From the NCBI GenBank assembly GCA_029547025.1, contig JAKPQA010000143.1, positions 1 to 36,430 on the forward strand: a DNA stretch of 36,430 nucleotides, in the 5' to 3' direction. Each line of letters starts with the position of its first letter. Position 1 is the stretch's first letter. Both the position numbers and the translations under genes were made by a program. The notes under the pieces were generated by a model that was not told the DNA's origin, made no database searches, and saw only the letters and a program-made list of their open reading frames with translations. Shown in pieces: positions 25,212 through 33,704 of this stretch. The stretch comes from Armatimonadota bacterium (GTDB lineage: Bacteria > Armatimonadota > Zipacnadia > UBA1398 > JAKPQA01).

Positions 25212-25565
25212 GTGGAGCTAGAAACGTCCGACGGCCAGGCGGGCGGCGAACAGATCCGTCTCTCGGACCTCATCCGCGAGAAGCGGTGGGACGAGGCACT
25301 CCGACTGCTCGAAGAGGCCCTCGCCGTCCGTCCGCGCGACCCCGCGCTGTGGTACCACCGCGGATGCGCGCTGGCCCACCTGGGAAGACTGGCCGAGGCC
25401 GAGGATGCCCTGACGCACTGCCTCACAGAGCGCCCCGGGAGCCGAGCGGCGCAGTGCCTGCTCGCGACCATCAGTGCCCTACGGCGCACCGAGGGAGCCG
25501 CAGAAGACCCCCCCGCGCCCATCAGTCGAGTGAGAGCTGCACGGCCTGACGGTCGCCCTGACTGA
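25212..25565 (+). CDS. Small TPR-repeat protein
   Basis: This 117-residue soluble protein starts at GTG 25212 with GGAGG eight bases upstream. Residues about 15-82 form two tetratricopeptide repeats: REKRWDEALRLLEEAL, then WYHRGCALAHLGRLAEAEDAL. TPRs bind other proteins, so it is probably an adaptor. The C-terminal tail is Pro/Arg-rich and likely disordered. Its last 44 bases overlap the 3' end of the convergent gene at 25522-27243, so the two transcripts are antisense there. The partner is unknown. Confidence 0.75.
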   Translation: MELETSDGQAGGEQIRLSDLIREKRWDEALRLLEEALAVRPRDPALWYHRGCALAHLGRLAEAEDALTHCLTERPGSRAAQCLLATISALRRTEGAAEDPPAPISRVRAARPDGRPD

Positions 25566-27243
25566 CCACGACAACTCGGCGGGCCGTCCGGCCGTCGTCG
25601 GCCCGCGCGGCAATGGTGAACTCCTGGGCCTGGGGCGTGGCGGACGTGATCTGTATCAGGCAGGGCGCGATGCCCTTGAGCCGATCGTTCACGAACACCT
25701 TCAAGCCTGGTGGACGCGTGTCGACCGCCAGGTAGGTTCGGGCGAAGTGCTCATAGACGGCCCTGGACACCTCCGGGATCAATCCGGCGGGGTCCGGACC
25801 ACCGGCCCGGCCCTCCACATCCCGGAGGAACACCACGAGCACGTACGTGGTGAACGGCGTCCGCACGATGGCGGCGTCAGCAATCAGCCCGGGCTGGCTC
25901 GCAGTCAGGTTGGCAACCTCAGCCTCGGCGGGCACCCCCGCGGGTATGAGCTGGCGATTCGCATGCCGCCGCAGCATCTCATACATCGCCTTCGACGCCT
26001 CGCCACTCACGCTCTGTCCGATGGCCACCTGCTCCAACATCCGGGCCAAGTCGTCGGGCGTCGTCAGGTTCTCGAGACCTCTTTGCTTCGCCGCGACGTC
26101 GCCAGGCTTGCGTTGGACGGACGTGGCCGTCATTCCGAGTAGCGAGGCCGTCGAGTCGATGCTATCCAGCCCCAGGAGGCCGATCAGAGCATCCGCGGCA
26201 GTCAGGTCACCTCCGATGATCATGGCCTGCGTGAGTTGGAAGACGGTCCGGGTCCCCCCTGGCGGTGCGACCCCCGGCTTCAGCTTTCCCTCGCGAATCT
26301 GGCGCGTGGTCTCGGCCATGACCGGCAGGCCCACCAGTTGAGCCGCAGGGAATGGAGTATCGGGCCGGATCCAGGTCGCCTCGCCGGTCGCCAGGTTTCT
26401 GGCAACCAGGCCGACGTGCCATGGAGTGCGATTCGTGATCGCGAGCACGCTCTGGAGCAGCCGCTGGCTGCACTGGGCAAGGACCCTGGCCGTGCCGGTA
26501 TCGTCCACGTTCTCCTCGCCGAGTTCGCCCTCGGGGTCCGAAACCAAGGGAGGCGCTGCCCCGTGCTCGGCCGGCGCCGGCGTGGTCAGCGCCATGACCA
26601 GGGCCTGGCTGATGGCTTGGGCCGCCTGCTTCTGGAAGGTGTCCGTGGCCAAGACGCGCTCGTCATGTGGGTTCGACACGACGCCCAGCCCGACGGACAC
26701 GGCCGGAGCGGTGCAGGCCTCGAGTCCGTAGTCATAGCGCTTGAACACGCCCTGGCCACTGGCGGGCTGGGTCAACGCGTCGAAGATGGCGTGGGCCAGA
26801 GCTCGACTCTCGTCGGTGAAGAAGAGCACCACTGGCCCACGGGTCGACGGGTCGGTCGCCGCATCGGCATGAAGCCGGACGAAGGCAGCTGCATGGCACT
26901 GAGCCGCCGAACGCGCTCTGGCCATGGCATCATCGCGCGGGTCATCACCGATGCGCCAAGGCTGGGCCACCGAACGCGTGAGCACCACCGCAGCTCCGAA
27001 GGACTCGAGCCGCACCCGAAGCTCCTCGGCCACCCGGAGGACGACCTCGGCCTCGCTGACCCCGCCGGGACCGACGGCACCCGCGCTGATGACCGTGCCG
27101 GCCGCGTCTTTGAGGCCATGGGAAGGGTCAACCACGATGGTCTTCCCGGCCAATGGGCGGTCGGCCGCGGCGGGCGCCTGGGCGACGGCGTCGATGCCTC
27201 CCCAGGCCAGCAGCGCACAGAATACGCCCAAGCATAGCCGCAT
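25522..27243 (-). CDS. Exported amidase-3 / class A beta-lactamase-like / PEGA protein with degenerate active sites
   Basis: This 573-residue protein starts at ATG 27243, with a signal peptide to about residue 22. Residues 32-220 match N-acetylmuramoyl-L-alanine amidases: IVVDPSHG (His42), SEAEVVLR, and RLHAD (His125) supply zinc ligands. But the catalytic Glu of the family's V-E-x-G-F-x-S-N motif is Gly185 (VSVGLGVVSNPHDE). Residues 260-490 match the class A beta-lactamase-like fold, yet the SxxK motif reads QLVG (302-305) and SDN reads GDL (345-347). Residues about 505-573 are a PEGA domain (VDTRPPGLKVFVND). It probably binds cell-wall material without cutting it. GGAGGT lies 12 bases upstream, a long spacing. 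An ECF-type promoter at 27301-27327 and an ECF sigma gene lie just upstream. Domain calls are good; loss of activity is inferred. Confidence 0.82.
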   Translation of the reverse strand: MRLCLGVFCALLAWGGIDAVAQAPAAADRPLAGKTIVVDPSHGLKDAAGTVISAGAVGPGGVSEAEVVLRVAEELRVRLESFGAAVVLTRSVAQPWRIGDDPRDDAMARARSAAQCHAAAFVRLHADAATDPSTRGPVVLFFTDESRALAHAIFDALTQPASGQGVFKRYDYGLEACTAPAVSVGLGVVSNPHDERVLATDTFQKQAAQAISQALVMALTTPAPAEHGAAPPLVSDPEGELGEENVDDTGTARVLAQCSQRLLQSVLAITNRTPWHVGLVARNLATGEATWIRPDTPFPAAQLVGLPVMAETTRQIREGKLKPGVAPPGGTRTVFQLTQAMIIGGDLTAADALIGLLGLDSIDSTASLLGMTATSVQRKPGDVAAKQRGLENLTTPDDLARMLEQVAIGQSVSGEASKAMYEMLRRHANRQLIPAGVPAEAEVANLTASQPGLIADAAIVRTPFTTYVLVVFLRDVEGRAGGPDPAGLIPEVSRAVYEHFARTYLAVDTRPPGLKVFVNDRLKGIAPCLIQITSATPQAQEFTIAARADDGRTARRVVVVSQGDRQAVQLSLD

Positions 27244-27300
27244 GGCCGCGACACCACCTCCGGCCGCTTCCCGGCTCAGCGAGTTCGCCCCTACTCGGTT

Positions 27301-27327
27301 GACGTCTTCGGGGTGAGTCTCGTTCCC
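27301..27327 (-). promoter_or_regulatory. Candidate ECF sigma-type promoter for the amidase-like gene
   Basis: Read leftward, GGGAAC (27327-27322) is followed after 17 bases by CGTC (27304-27301), the common GGAAC-N16/17-CGTC pattern of ECF-sigma promoters. It lies 57 bp before ATG 27243 and about 70 bp after the stop of the ECF sigma gene upstream. This suggests the sigma factor directly drives the envelope gene beside it. Confidence 0.5.
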
Positions 27328-27397
27328 ACTGGGCCCAAGGACCACAACGGCCGGCCACGCTGCGAGGGTCAAACCAGCGCGAACGTCCGGTGCCTGC

Positions 27398-27928
27398 CTA
27401 GACCCAGCCCTGAGCTTTGGCATAGCTCTCGAGCTGCCGTCGAAGCATGCGCCGGCCGCGGTGGACACGCGACCGCACCGTGCCAATGGGCGTCTGCATG
27501 GCGGCGGCCACCTCCTCGTAGGTGAGCTCGCCCACGTCGCACAGCGTGACGGCGATGCGGAACTCATCAGGGAGGTTGGCCAGCGCCGCCTGGATGTTCT
27601 CGTCAGGGATCTTCGCCATGAGCAGATCCTCGGGCAGGAGCTCCGTCGACCCATGTTCGACGCTCATGTCGTACTCGGCCGACGGCTCGAGATCATCCAT
27701 GGGCACCAGGTCCGGCGAGCGCTTGCGGCGCCGGAACTCGTTGATGTAGGTGTTGGTCAGGATCCGGAACAGCCAGGCTTTGAAGTTGGTGCCGGACTGG
27801 AATCGGTCAAAGGAGGCGTACGCCTTCACGAGCGCATCCTGCACGAGGTCTTCGGCATCATCGGGGTTCTTGGTCATCCGTAACGCCGTAGCCCGAACCT
27901 GGCGAATACAGCGGTCGGCCTGGCGCAT
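27398..27928 (-). CDS. ECF-family RNA polymerase sigma factor (SigR/RpoE-like)
   Basis: This protein of at least 176 residues directs RNA polymerase to stress promoters. Region 2 is [17 protein letters not shown], then [18 protein letters not shown] and [15 protein letters not shown]. Region 4 is the C-terminal [19 protein letters not shown] followed by [18 protein letters not shown], a helix-turn-helix. The mid-linker is acidic. The motif set is closest to the SigR/SigH redox-stress group, but no zinc anti-sigma gene follows, as it usually does. The start is uncertain: ATG 27928 is used, TTG 27997 and GTG 28063 are in frame, and none has a strong ribosome site. The next gene downstream carries a matching ECF-type promoter. 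Confidence 0.88.
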   Translation of the reverse strand: MRQADRCIRQVRATALRMTKNPDDAEDLVQDALVKAYASFDRFQSGTNFKAWLFRILTNTYINEFRRRKRSPDLVPMDDLEPSAEYDMSVEHGSTELLPEDLLMAKIPDENIQAALANLPDEFRIAVTLCDVGELTYEEVAAAMQTPIGTVRSRVHRGRRMLRRQLESYAKAQGWV

Positions 27929-28199
27929 GAACTCATCGCGGCCGTGGCTGCCCGCCGACGGCCGATGCAGTCCGGTGATCTCGAGACGCCCTGGCAAGAT
28001 ACCACGATCCCTGAGTTGCGGCCGAAGTCGGCCTCCCGTGAGACAGGCCCTGTGGGCTGCCACGCCGGGTCAACCATCGGGTCCACCCAGTGACGGCCGA
28101 CCGCGCAACCGCCCCCGGGGTATTCGACCCGTGAGCGGACTCGCCCTTCGGCGCGCCGCAGCCCAAGCCGAGCTTCCTCGACCCGGGCATGACGCCCCA

Positions 28200-28670
28200 C
28201 TACTCGAGGGACTTGATCATGCGATATGCATCCTTACCATTGCGGTAGTAGGCGGTAACGCGGGCCTCGCGCGTGAACCCGAAGCGTTCATACAGGGCAA
28301 TCGCGCGTACGTTTCCGGTCTCGACATGCAGCCGGGCTGACGACATGCCCCGGGCCTTGAGTGTGTCCAGGCCGGCCCGGAGCAGCCGAGAGCCGATCCC
28401 CTGACCCCGGTGATCGGGTTCCACAGCCAGTACGGCGATCTCGCCCACTTTGCCACCCCAGAGGCTGATCAGCGGACTCGTCGCCACCACGAAACCCACG
28501 ATCTCGCCCGCGACCTCGGCCACCAACAGACCTCCACGTGCCCGATGGCGATAGTTGATGAGGGTCTCGTAGGAGTAGGGTATCTCAAATGCCCTGGACG
28601 AGATGCGGTGGACGGCAACCAGCTCTCTGCCACGGATGGGGCGGATAACGACGGGAGCTGCGATGGTCAC
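28200..28670 (-). CDS. rimI: GNAT acetyltransferase, RimI-like
   Basis: This 156-residue protein matches ribosomal-protein-S18-alanine acetyltransferase RimI. VGEIAVLAVEPDHRGQGIG is the acetyl-CoA-binding motif A, SRLL follows, and ARLHVETGNVRAIALYERF and GFTREARVTAYYRNGKDAY are the C-terminal features of RimI. It transfers acetyl from acetyl-CoA to a protein N-terminus. The start is GTG 28670 with only a weak GGGA site. It diverges from the oxidoreductase at 28842 across 171 bp. RimI is often beside tsaB/tsaD, which are not seen here, so a different acetyl acceptor cannot be excluded. Confidence 0.85.
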   Translation of the reverse strand: MTIAAPVVIRPIRGRELVAVHRISSRAFEIPYSYETLINYRHRARGGLLVAEVAGEIVGFVVATSPLISLWGGKVGEIAVLAVEPDHRGQGIGSRLLRAGLDTLKARGMSSARLHVETGNVRAIALYERFGFTREARVTAYYRNGKDAYRMIKSLE

Positions 28671-28841
28671 GCGGTCCCAGCCCTTCAGTGGTTTCGTTTC
28701 CTAACGTGCAGGTACCGGCCCCCGGTTCGCGGGCACGGCGGGCGAGCCAGGATTCGGCCCCAAGTTCGCCGAATGACTCCCCCCCGGCGCTCAGGGAGCA
28801 CCCCGCGACACGGGCCACCTGGACCTACGGACGGAGATGCA

Positions 28842-29900
28842 ATGGCAAAGCACGGCTTCGCCCTCATCGGGCTTGGTGCAGTGTCCGGACTGCACGCCGA
28901 CGCGATCCAACAGCTCCCCAAAGCAGAGTTACGTGCTGTGTGTGACATCAATGAGGATCGAGCTCGGACCGTCGCCGCCCAGCGGGGTTGCGACTGGACG
29001 ACCGACCATCGCGCTCTTCTGAACCGGCCTGACATCACCGCCGTCGACATCACCACGTGGTCGGGCCTGCATGGCCCCATCGGCACCGAGTTCGCCCGTG
29101 CGGGCAAACACGTCATCACGACGAAGCCGATCGACGTGCGGCTCGAGGTCATCGATGAGCTGATCGAGGCGTGCGACACCAACGGTGTGAAGCTTGCGGC
29201 CGTCCACCAGAGCCGCGCTCTCGAGCCATACTGCCGGCTGAAGGCGGCGATCGACCAAGGCCGCCTCGGCCGCATCCTCATGGGGCACGCCTACTGCAAG
29301 TGGCTGCGCACCCAAACCTACTACGACAGCAGCGCCTGGCGGGGCACCTATGAGCTCGATGGTGGTGGGTGCCTCATGAACCAGGGCATCCACTATGTGG
29401 ACCTTCTGCTGTGGTACCTGGGCCAACCCGTCACCGTGGCTGGACACACCGCCACGCTCTGCCGGAGCATCGAGGTCGAGGACTGCGCCACGGCCTCCCT
29501 GCGGTTCGCCAGCGGCGCCCTGGGCACCATCGAGGCAGCCACATGCCTCTATCGGGGCCAGCCGGCGCGTGTGGAGGTCCACGGTGAGAACGGCAACGTC
29601 GCCATCGCCGGCGACGAGGTCGTATTGTGGGATGTGGAGGGCGAGGAAACCATCCACCGCCCGCCCGGCGCCATCGACGGTTCCTCCGATCCCGCAGGCG
29701 GCATGGTCAACGCTCTGGATGCACACATCGCGCAGATCGGCGATTTCGTTCGTGCCATCGACGAAGACCGCGAGCCCGAGCTGAGTGGACGCGAAGCCCG
29801 GCGCGCCGTGGAGGTGATCCTGGCGATCTACCGGTCGAGCCGCACGGGCCAGGTGGTGACCATCCCCCTGAAGGGCAACTCCGACCCCAGGGCCGTGTGA
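28842..29900 (+). CDS. Gfo/Idh/MocA-family oxidoreductase
   Basis: This 352-residue NAD(P)-dependent dehydrogenase probably oxidises or epimerises a sugar or inositol. FALIGLGAVSGLHADAI is the Rossmann dinucleotide loop. TTKPIDVR (Lys95) is the catalytic-lysine motif; it is usually EKP, and here the Glu is Thr. GGGCLMNQGIHYVDLLLWYLG holds the active-site His and the dimer helix. ATG 28842 has GGAG five bases upstream; a longer open frame upstream is not family-like. It is convergent with the esterase gene 21 bp away. The substrate is unknown, but the carbohydrate setting of the window fits. Confidence 0.9.
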   Translation: MAKHGFALIGLGAVSGLHADAIQQLPKAELRAVCDINEDRARTVAAQRGCDWTTDHRALLNRPDITAVDITTWSGLHGPIGTEFARAGKHVITTKPIDVRLEVIDELIEACDTNGVKLAAVHQSRALEPYCRLKAAIDQGRLGRILMGHAYCKWLRTQTYYDSSAWRGTYELDGGGCLMNQGIHYVDLLLWYLGQPVTVAGHTATLCRSIEVEDCATASLRFASGALGTIEAATCLYRGQPARVEVHGENGNVAIAGDEVVLWDVEGEETIHRPPGAIDGSSDPAGGMVNALDAHIAQIGDFVRAIDEDREPELSGREARRAVEVILAIYRSSRTGQVVTIPLKGNSDPRAV

Positions 29901-29921
29901 GCGGTCGTGAACCCAGGCCGG

Positions 29922-32900
29922 TCAGTGCTCCGACACCGCCCACTCGAACGCAAACCCCCGCGCGCCATAGAGATTCGCGACCTCCGCGGCCAGCACATTC
30001 TCACCTGCGCGCAACCAGGGCGCCAGATCGAGCTCGATGATCCCTTCGTCCGTGCTGGTGGCACAGGCAAGCTGTCCGTTGACGAACAGACGGCCCCGGT
30101 CATCCATGAGGACGCGCGCGGGCGCTCGGACGGGCGCCTGCGCCAGGGTCAGTGTTCGCCGGAACCAGCACACTTCCGGCGGCGGATCGCCGGGGGCCCA
30201 GAGCACCGCCGTGTTCGCACCAAACCGATGAAGCACGTCGTGGTAGCTCCGCAACTCGAAGGGCCGCCACGCCTCGTTGTCGGTGGCGGTCCGGGTCATG
30301 ACGAGCGTCGGCCCGAAGCTGGCGTCGGCCACCATCGCACTCTCCCAACCCGTCTGGGGCGAGACACTGGCCAGCCAACTGCGACCAGTGGACTCCATGT
30401 GGCCAGGAGCGGCCGGCTGGAACCGCCAATGGTTATCAAACCACCCCTCGGCTACCGGCGCCAACGTCACGGTCGAGCCGATGCACCGGCGGACCGCCAC
30501 TATGTAATCGACGTCCAGCGTGCCCAATGGCGCAGGGTAGGGATCCTTCTGGCCCAGCTGGCCAATGGCCTGTAGTGCCACGGGATCCTGAGCTGCCATA
30601 ACCACCACGTAGCGGCCGGGCGCCTCCGGGTTCGGGTAGATGAACTTGTGGGCCACGTCACGCGGATCCACACCCGGCGCAAGGGGACAGGGTCGGCCAT
30701 CTCGGAACGGCATCTGGGCCGCCAGCTGCGCCACCACCCCGTTGACGAACTCACCCCCGAACAACAACAGGTTGTGGCTCCCCATTAGCTCGGGCGTGAC
30801 ATCGGCATCGCGAACCACCCGTGGAACACCCCACCACCACTCCCGCCACGCCTTGGCCGCATCCTGAGCCATGGAATAGCTGGCGGCGACCAGGGCCGCG
30901 TCCGCCCCCTGGGTGCCGTAGACGATAGCGAAGGGCCGGGCCAGGGCATCGCGCATGGGACCGCAGAACCCAGCGCGCTTCTCTTCCGCCGGAACAGGGC
31001 CATCGGCCAGCGCCCAAGCGCCCGGTCCGGCTGAAGAGAGGTCGAGTGTCCCCGAAGGAGGCAGCGTCACCCGCAGCACGGACGACCGGTTCACGCTGAC
31101 GGTCACCGGCTGGGCCGCCCGGATGGCCGGGTGGGCCCCCAGGTCGAGCGAGAGACGATTGACACCATCGACCAGCAAGTCTACGACGTTCCCCTCAGCG
31201 ACATGGGCGGCCACACTGCCGGTGCGGCCTTCCCTCTCGAGCTGGACAACCCGCACAAAGAAGGCCCGGCCGAAGCGGGCGGAATCGGTGGCGTAGCTCA
31301 CTCGCGATGGCGGCCTCCCCAGTGCATGGCGCTCAAGCCAGGGGACCCACTCTTTGGCGAGGTCGGGCATGCTCTCGTGGCTGGCAAACGGGCGCTCCCG
31401 GTATTCGAAGTCCGGGCTCAGTATGCGCCGGAGCTGACGCTCGAGTACGCGACTCCCGGCAACAGGCACAATCTCATCGCGCGTCCCATGGACGGCGAAG
31501 ACCGGGGTCTGCGACAGGTTCGTGACCAGCCGCTCCTCATTCCACACACCCCAGACCGACCCGGCAGACCCCCCGGCAATGGGAACGATGGCTGCCCAGT
31601 CGGAGGGGTACCGCATGCCCAAGTGCCACACCCCGCGGCCGCCCATCGAGAAACCCACGAGGTAGATACGGCTCGCGTCGACCGGAAACCGTCGCGACAC
31701 CTCGGCAATGACCTCTCGCACATCAACCTCGCCGGCATCGCGCCAGTCCTGGTTCCCTCGCCCAAAGGGGTAGACCATGAGCCAGCCGCGATCGCCCACC
31801 AGGTCCTTCTCTGGGCCGTACGAACCCGACGGGAAGGCGAAGGGCCCGTTGCCGCTATCCCAACCGTGCAGATTGACGACCAGCGGGATGGGCCGGGTGG
31901 CATCGAGGCTCTCGGGCAGGAAGAGCGCATACGGCTGGATGGAGCCATCCAGGCTCGAGCGATAGGCCAGCAGCACCGTCTCTCGACGCCGGTTCCGCGC
32001 CCCGGCATCGATGGCTCCCCGGTCCAGCACATCGCGAACTCCGCGCGCGGCCGATGACACGAGTCTCCCCGCGCTGTCCACCTCGGCTGCGACCCACGGA
32101 TGGGCGAAGAAGCGCGGCCATGCCAAGTCCAGAAGGTACCGGGCCGGCAGGGCAGCGTCGTGCCCCGGTGGCAGATCGGCCAACCTCCGCTCGAGCTCCT
32201 GCAGCCCTGACCGATCGAGCAACGCCTCGTCGCAGAGGACGCCCTGCTCGAACCGCGCCGCCCGGTTTCCGGCTGGGCCCTGGACATCCACCCGTACCGT
32301 GTACGCGCCCGGAGCCCCGACGGGAACCCCGAACCGGAACGTGAGGTCCACGGCGCCCACCTCGACGGCCGCCCTCAAGGCGACCTGCGAGTCACCCACG
32401 GCGCGACCATCGGGACCGATGAGCACGGACTCGAACCGAAACTCCCCGGATCGCGGAGCCAGCGGATCGCGTTCGAGGGACGACAGCCTCGCGGTCACCG
32501 GGTCTCCCGGCGCCACCGCAGGGCGCCCCGTGCTGAACGCAAACCGACCGGCCCCGGCCACCATGACCACCGCATCGCGCTCCTGAGGATAGGCCGCCCG
32601 GTATAGGACACCCCCCTGGCCGTCGAGCACCTCCAGGCCCAACTCGCCCTTTCCCGCCTGGGTCACGCGGAAGGGCACCTCGGCTTCCACGGGACCCTCG
32701 ACCGGTGAACGGCAGGCGACCTCTGTCGCGCTCGGCGGGCCAAAGGGCGTGCGGTAGGTCGCCCGAACCGTCGCTAGGTTCAGGAGGCCGGAAGGGCCCG
32801 CGAACCACAAACGCGCACGACCCTCACCCAGCCCAAGCCCCTCGATGCGGATACCTTCCACGATGGCCCGGGGGGCTCCGAAGAACAGGTCGGCGAAGCG

Positions 32901-33569
32901 ATCCGCGCGGTCGCGGTCGCCGAAGGTGGGGCTGAGCAGTGCCCCGCGCTCAGATCCCATGACAGTGTCACGGATGATGTTCAGTCCCCACACATCACCA
33001 TCAGCCGGTTTGGCGGCAAGGGCCACCCACGGGATCGCCAGCTCAGCGGTCCATCCGCCGGCCGAGGCCTTCACCTTGGCGCGGATCCCCGTGAGGACGG
33101 GCGGGTCAGCCAGGTAGCCCAGAGGGCGCGAGTAGAGCCAGCCGGTCGAGTCTATCGTCACTTCGACTACCCGGCGGTGGTCGTGGCTGGGGTTGAGGTA
33201 GACGATGAGTGCCTCATCGTCCCGCGGCCCGTCCTGGGTCATCACCGCCTCGGGCACCGGATCCATGTCGCCCATGACGTAGAGGCAGGTGTCGTCGTAC
33301 GCGATCGAACAACGCGTGGCAACCTGAGGGCCACCGGCTCCATCGACCCCGATCAAGAGGGGGCCCAGATCACCAGCCGCGGCCCAGGCGCGATCGCCGA
33401 TCTGGCCATCGATCACCGGTGCAACGGGAGCCCGAGCAGCCACGACCGAGCGGATGGCGTTCTCGCGAGGTAGCTCAGTGGCCCCCGGCGGCCCGGGGCA
33501 CAGCATCAGGAGCCCGAGCGCACTCAGGCGAAGAGGAATCGCGGATCGCTGGCCACAACCTGCGGGCAA
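29922..33569 (-). CDS. Large exported multidomain esterase with CBM9-like and galactose-binding-like domains
   Basis: This 1215-residue secreted protein starts at TTG 33569 with GGGGAGC about six bases upstream. A signal peptide (LRLSALGLLMLC) ends near residue 30. Residues about 48-235 are a CBM9-like sugar-binding domain (VIDGQIGDRAW, DDEALIVYLNPS). A beta-rich region follows to about 450. Residues about 540-755 are an alpha/beta hydrolase of the feruloyl-esterase/PHB-depolymerase type: LVVNLHGWD, GFSMGG with Ser641, HGTRDE with Asp698, and SHES with His731, a full catalytic triad. The C-terminal 450 residues have no family I can name except a final galactose-binding-like sandwich (GRLFVNGQLAC, GENVLAAEVAN). 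It probably removes ester groups from plant or algal polysaccharide. It diverges from pheA across 135 bp. Confidence 0.85.
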   Translation of the reverse strand: MPAGCGQRSAIPLRLSALGLLMLCPGPPGATELPRENAIRSVVAARAPVAPVIDGQIGDRAWAAAGDLGPLLIGVDGAGGPQVATRCSIAYDDTCLYVMGDMDPVPEAVMTQDGPRDDEALIVYLNPSHDHRRVVEVTIDSTGWLYSRPLGYLADPPVLTGIRAKVKASAGGWTAELAIPWVALAAKPADGDVWGLNIIRDTVMGSERGALLSPTFGDRDRADRFADLFFGAPRAIVEGIRIEGLGLGEGRARLWFAGPSGLLNLATVRATYRTPFGPPSATEVACRSPVEGPVEAEVPFRVTQAGKGELGLEVLDGQGGVLYRAAYPQERDAVVMVAGAGRFAFSTGRPAVAPGDPVTARLSSLERDPLAPRSGEFRFESVLIGPDGRAVGDSQVALRAAVEVGAVDLTFRFGVPVGAPGAYTVRVDVQGPAGNRAARFEQGVLCDEALLDRSGLQELERRLADLPPGHDAALPARYLLDLAWPRFFAHPWVAAEVDSAGRLVSSAARGVRDVLDRGAIDAGARNRRRETVLLAYRSSLDGSIQPYALFLPESLDATRPIPLVVNLHGWDSGNGPFAFPSGSYGPEKDLVGDRGWLMVYPFGRGNQDWRDAGEVDVREVIAEVSRRFPVDASRIYLVGFSMGGRGVWHLGMRYPSDWAAIVPIAGGSAGSVWGVWNEERLVTNLSQTPVFAVHGTRDEIVPVAGSRVLERQLRRILSPDFEYRERPFASHESMPDLAKEWVPWLERHALGRPPSRVSYATDSARFGRAFFVRVVQLEREGRTGSVAAHVAEGNVVDLLVDGVNRLSLDLGAHPAIRAAQPVTVSVNRSSVLRVTLPPSGTLDLSSAGPGAWALADGPVPAEEKRAGFCGPMRDALARPFAIVYGTQGADAALVAASYSMAQDAAKAWREWWWGVPRVVRDADVTPELMGSHNLLLFGGEFVNGVVAQLAAQMPFRDGRPCPLAPGVDPRDVAHKFIYPNPEAPGRYVVVMAAQDPVALQAIGQLGQKDPYPAPLGTLDVDYIVAVRRCIGSTVTLAPVAEGWFDNHWRFQPAAPGHMESTGRSWLASVSPQTGWESAMVADASFGPTLVMTRTATDNEAWRPFELRSYHDVLHRFGANTAVLWAPGDPPPEVCWFRRTLTLAQAPVRAPARVLMDDRGRLFVNGQLACATSTDEGIIELDLAPWLRAGENVLAAEVANLYGARGFAFEWAVSEH

Positions 33570-33704
33570 ATCGGTGCTCCCCGGGCGCCCCGAGTCTTAC
33601 CCGGTCGCCCCTGTTCACCGGAGGGGAAGCGCCCACCTGCGTCGAAGAACGCGCGACGCAGCGGAAACGCACCCTGACCCCGTTTCCTCACAAAGGCGGA
33701 ACGC

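Noticed and set aside
28064-28199. T-arm-like GGGGTATTCGACCC, possible tRNA
   Set aside because: No matching acceptor stem, D-arm or anticodon arm could be drawn around it.
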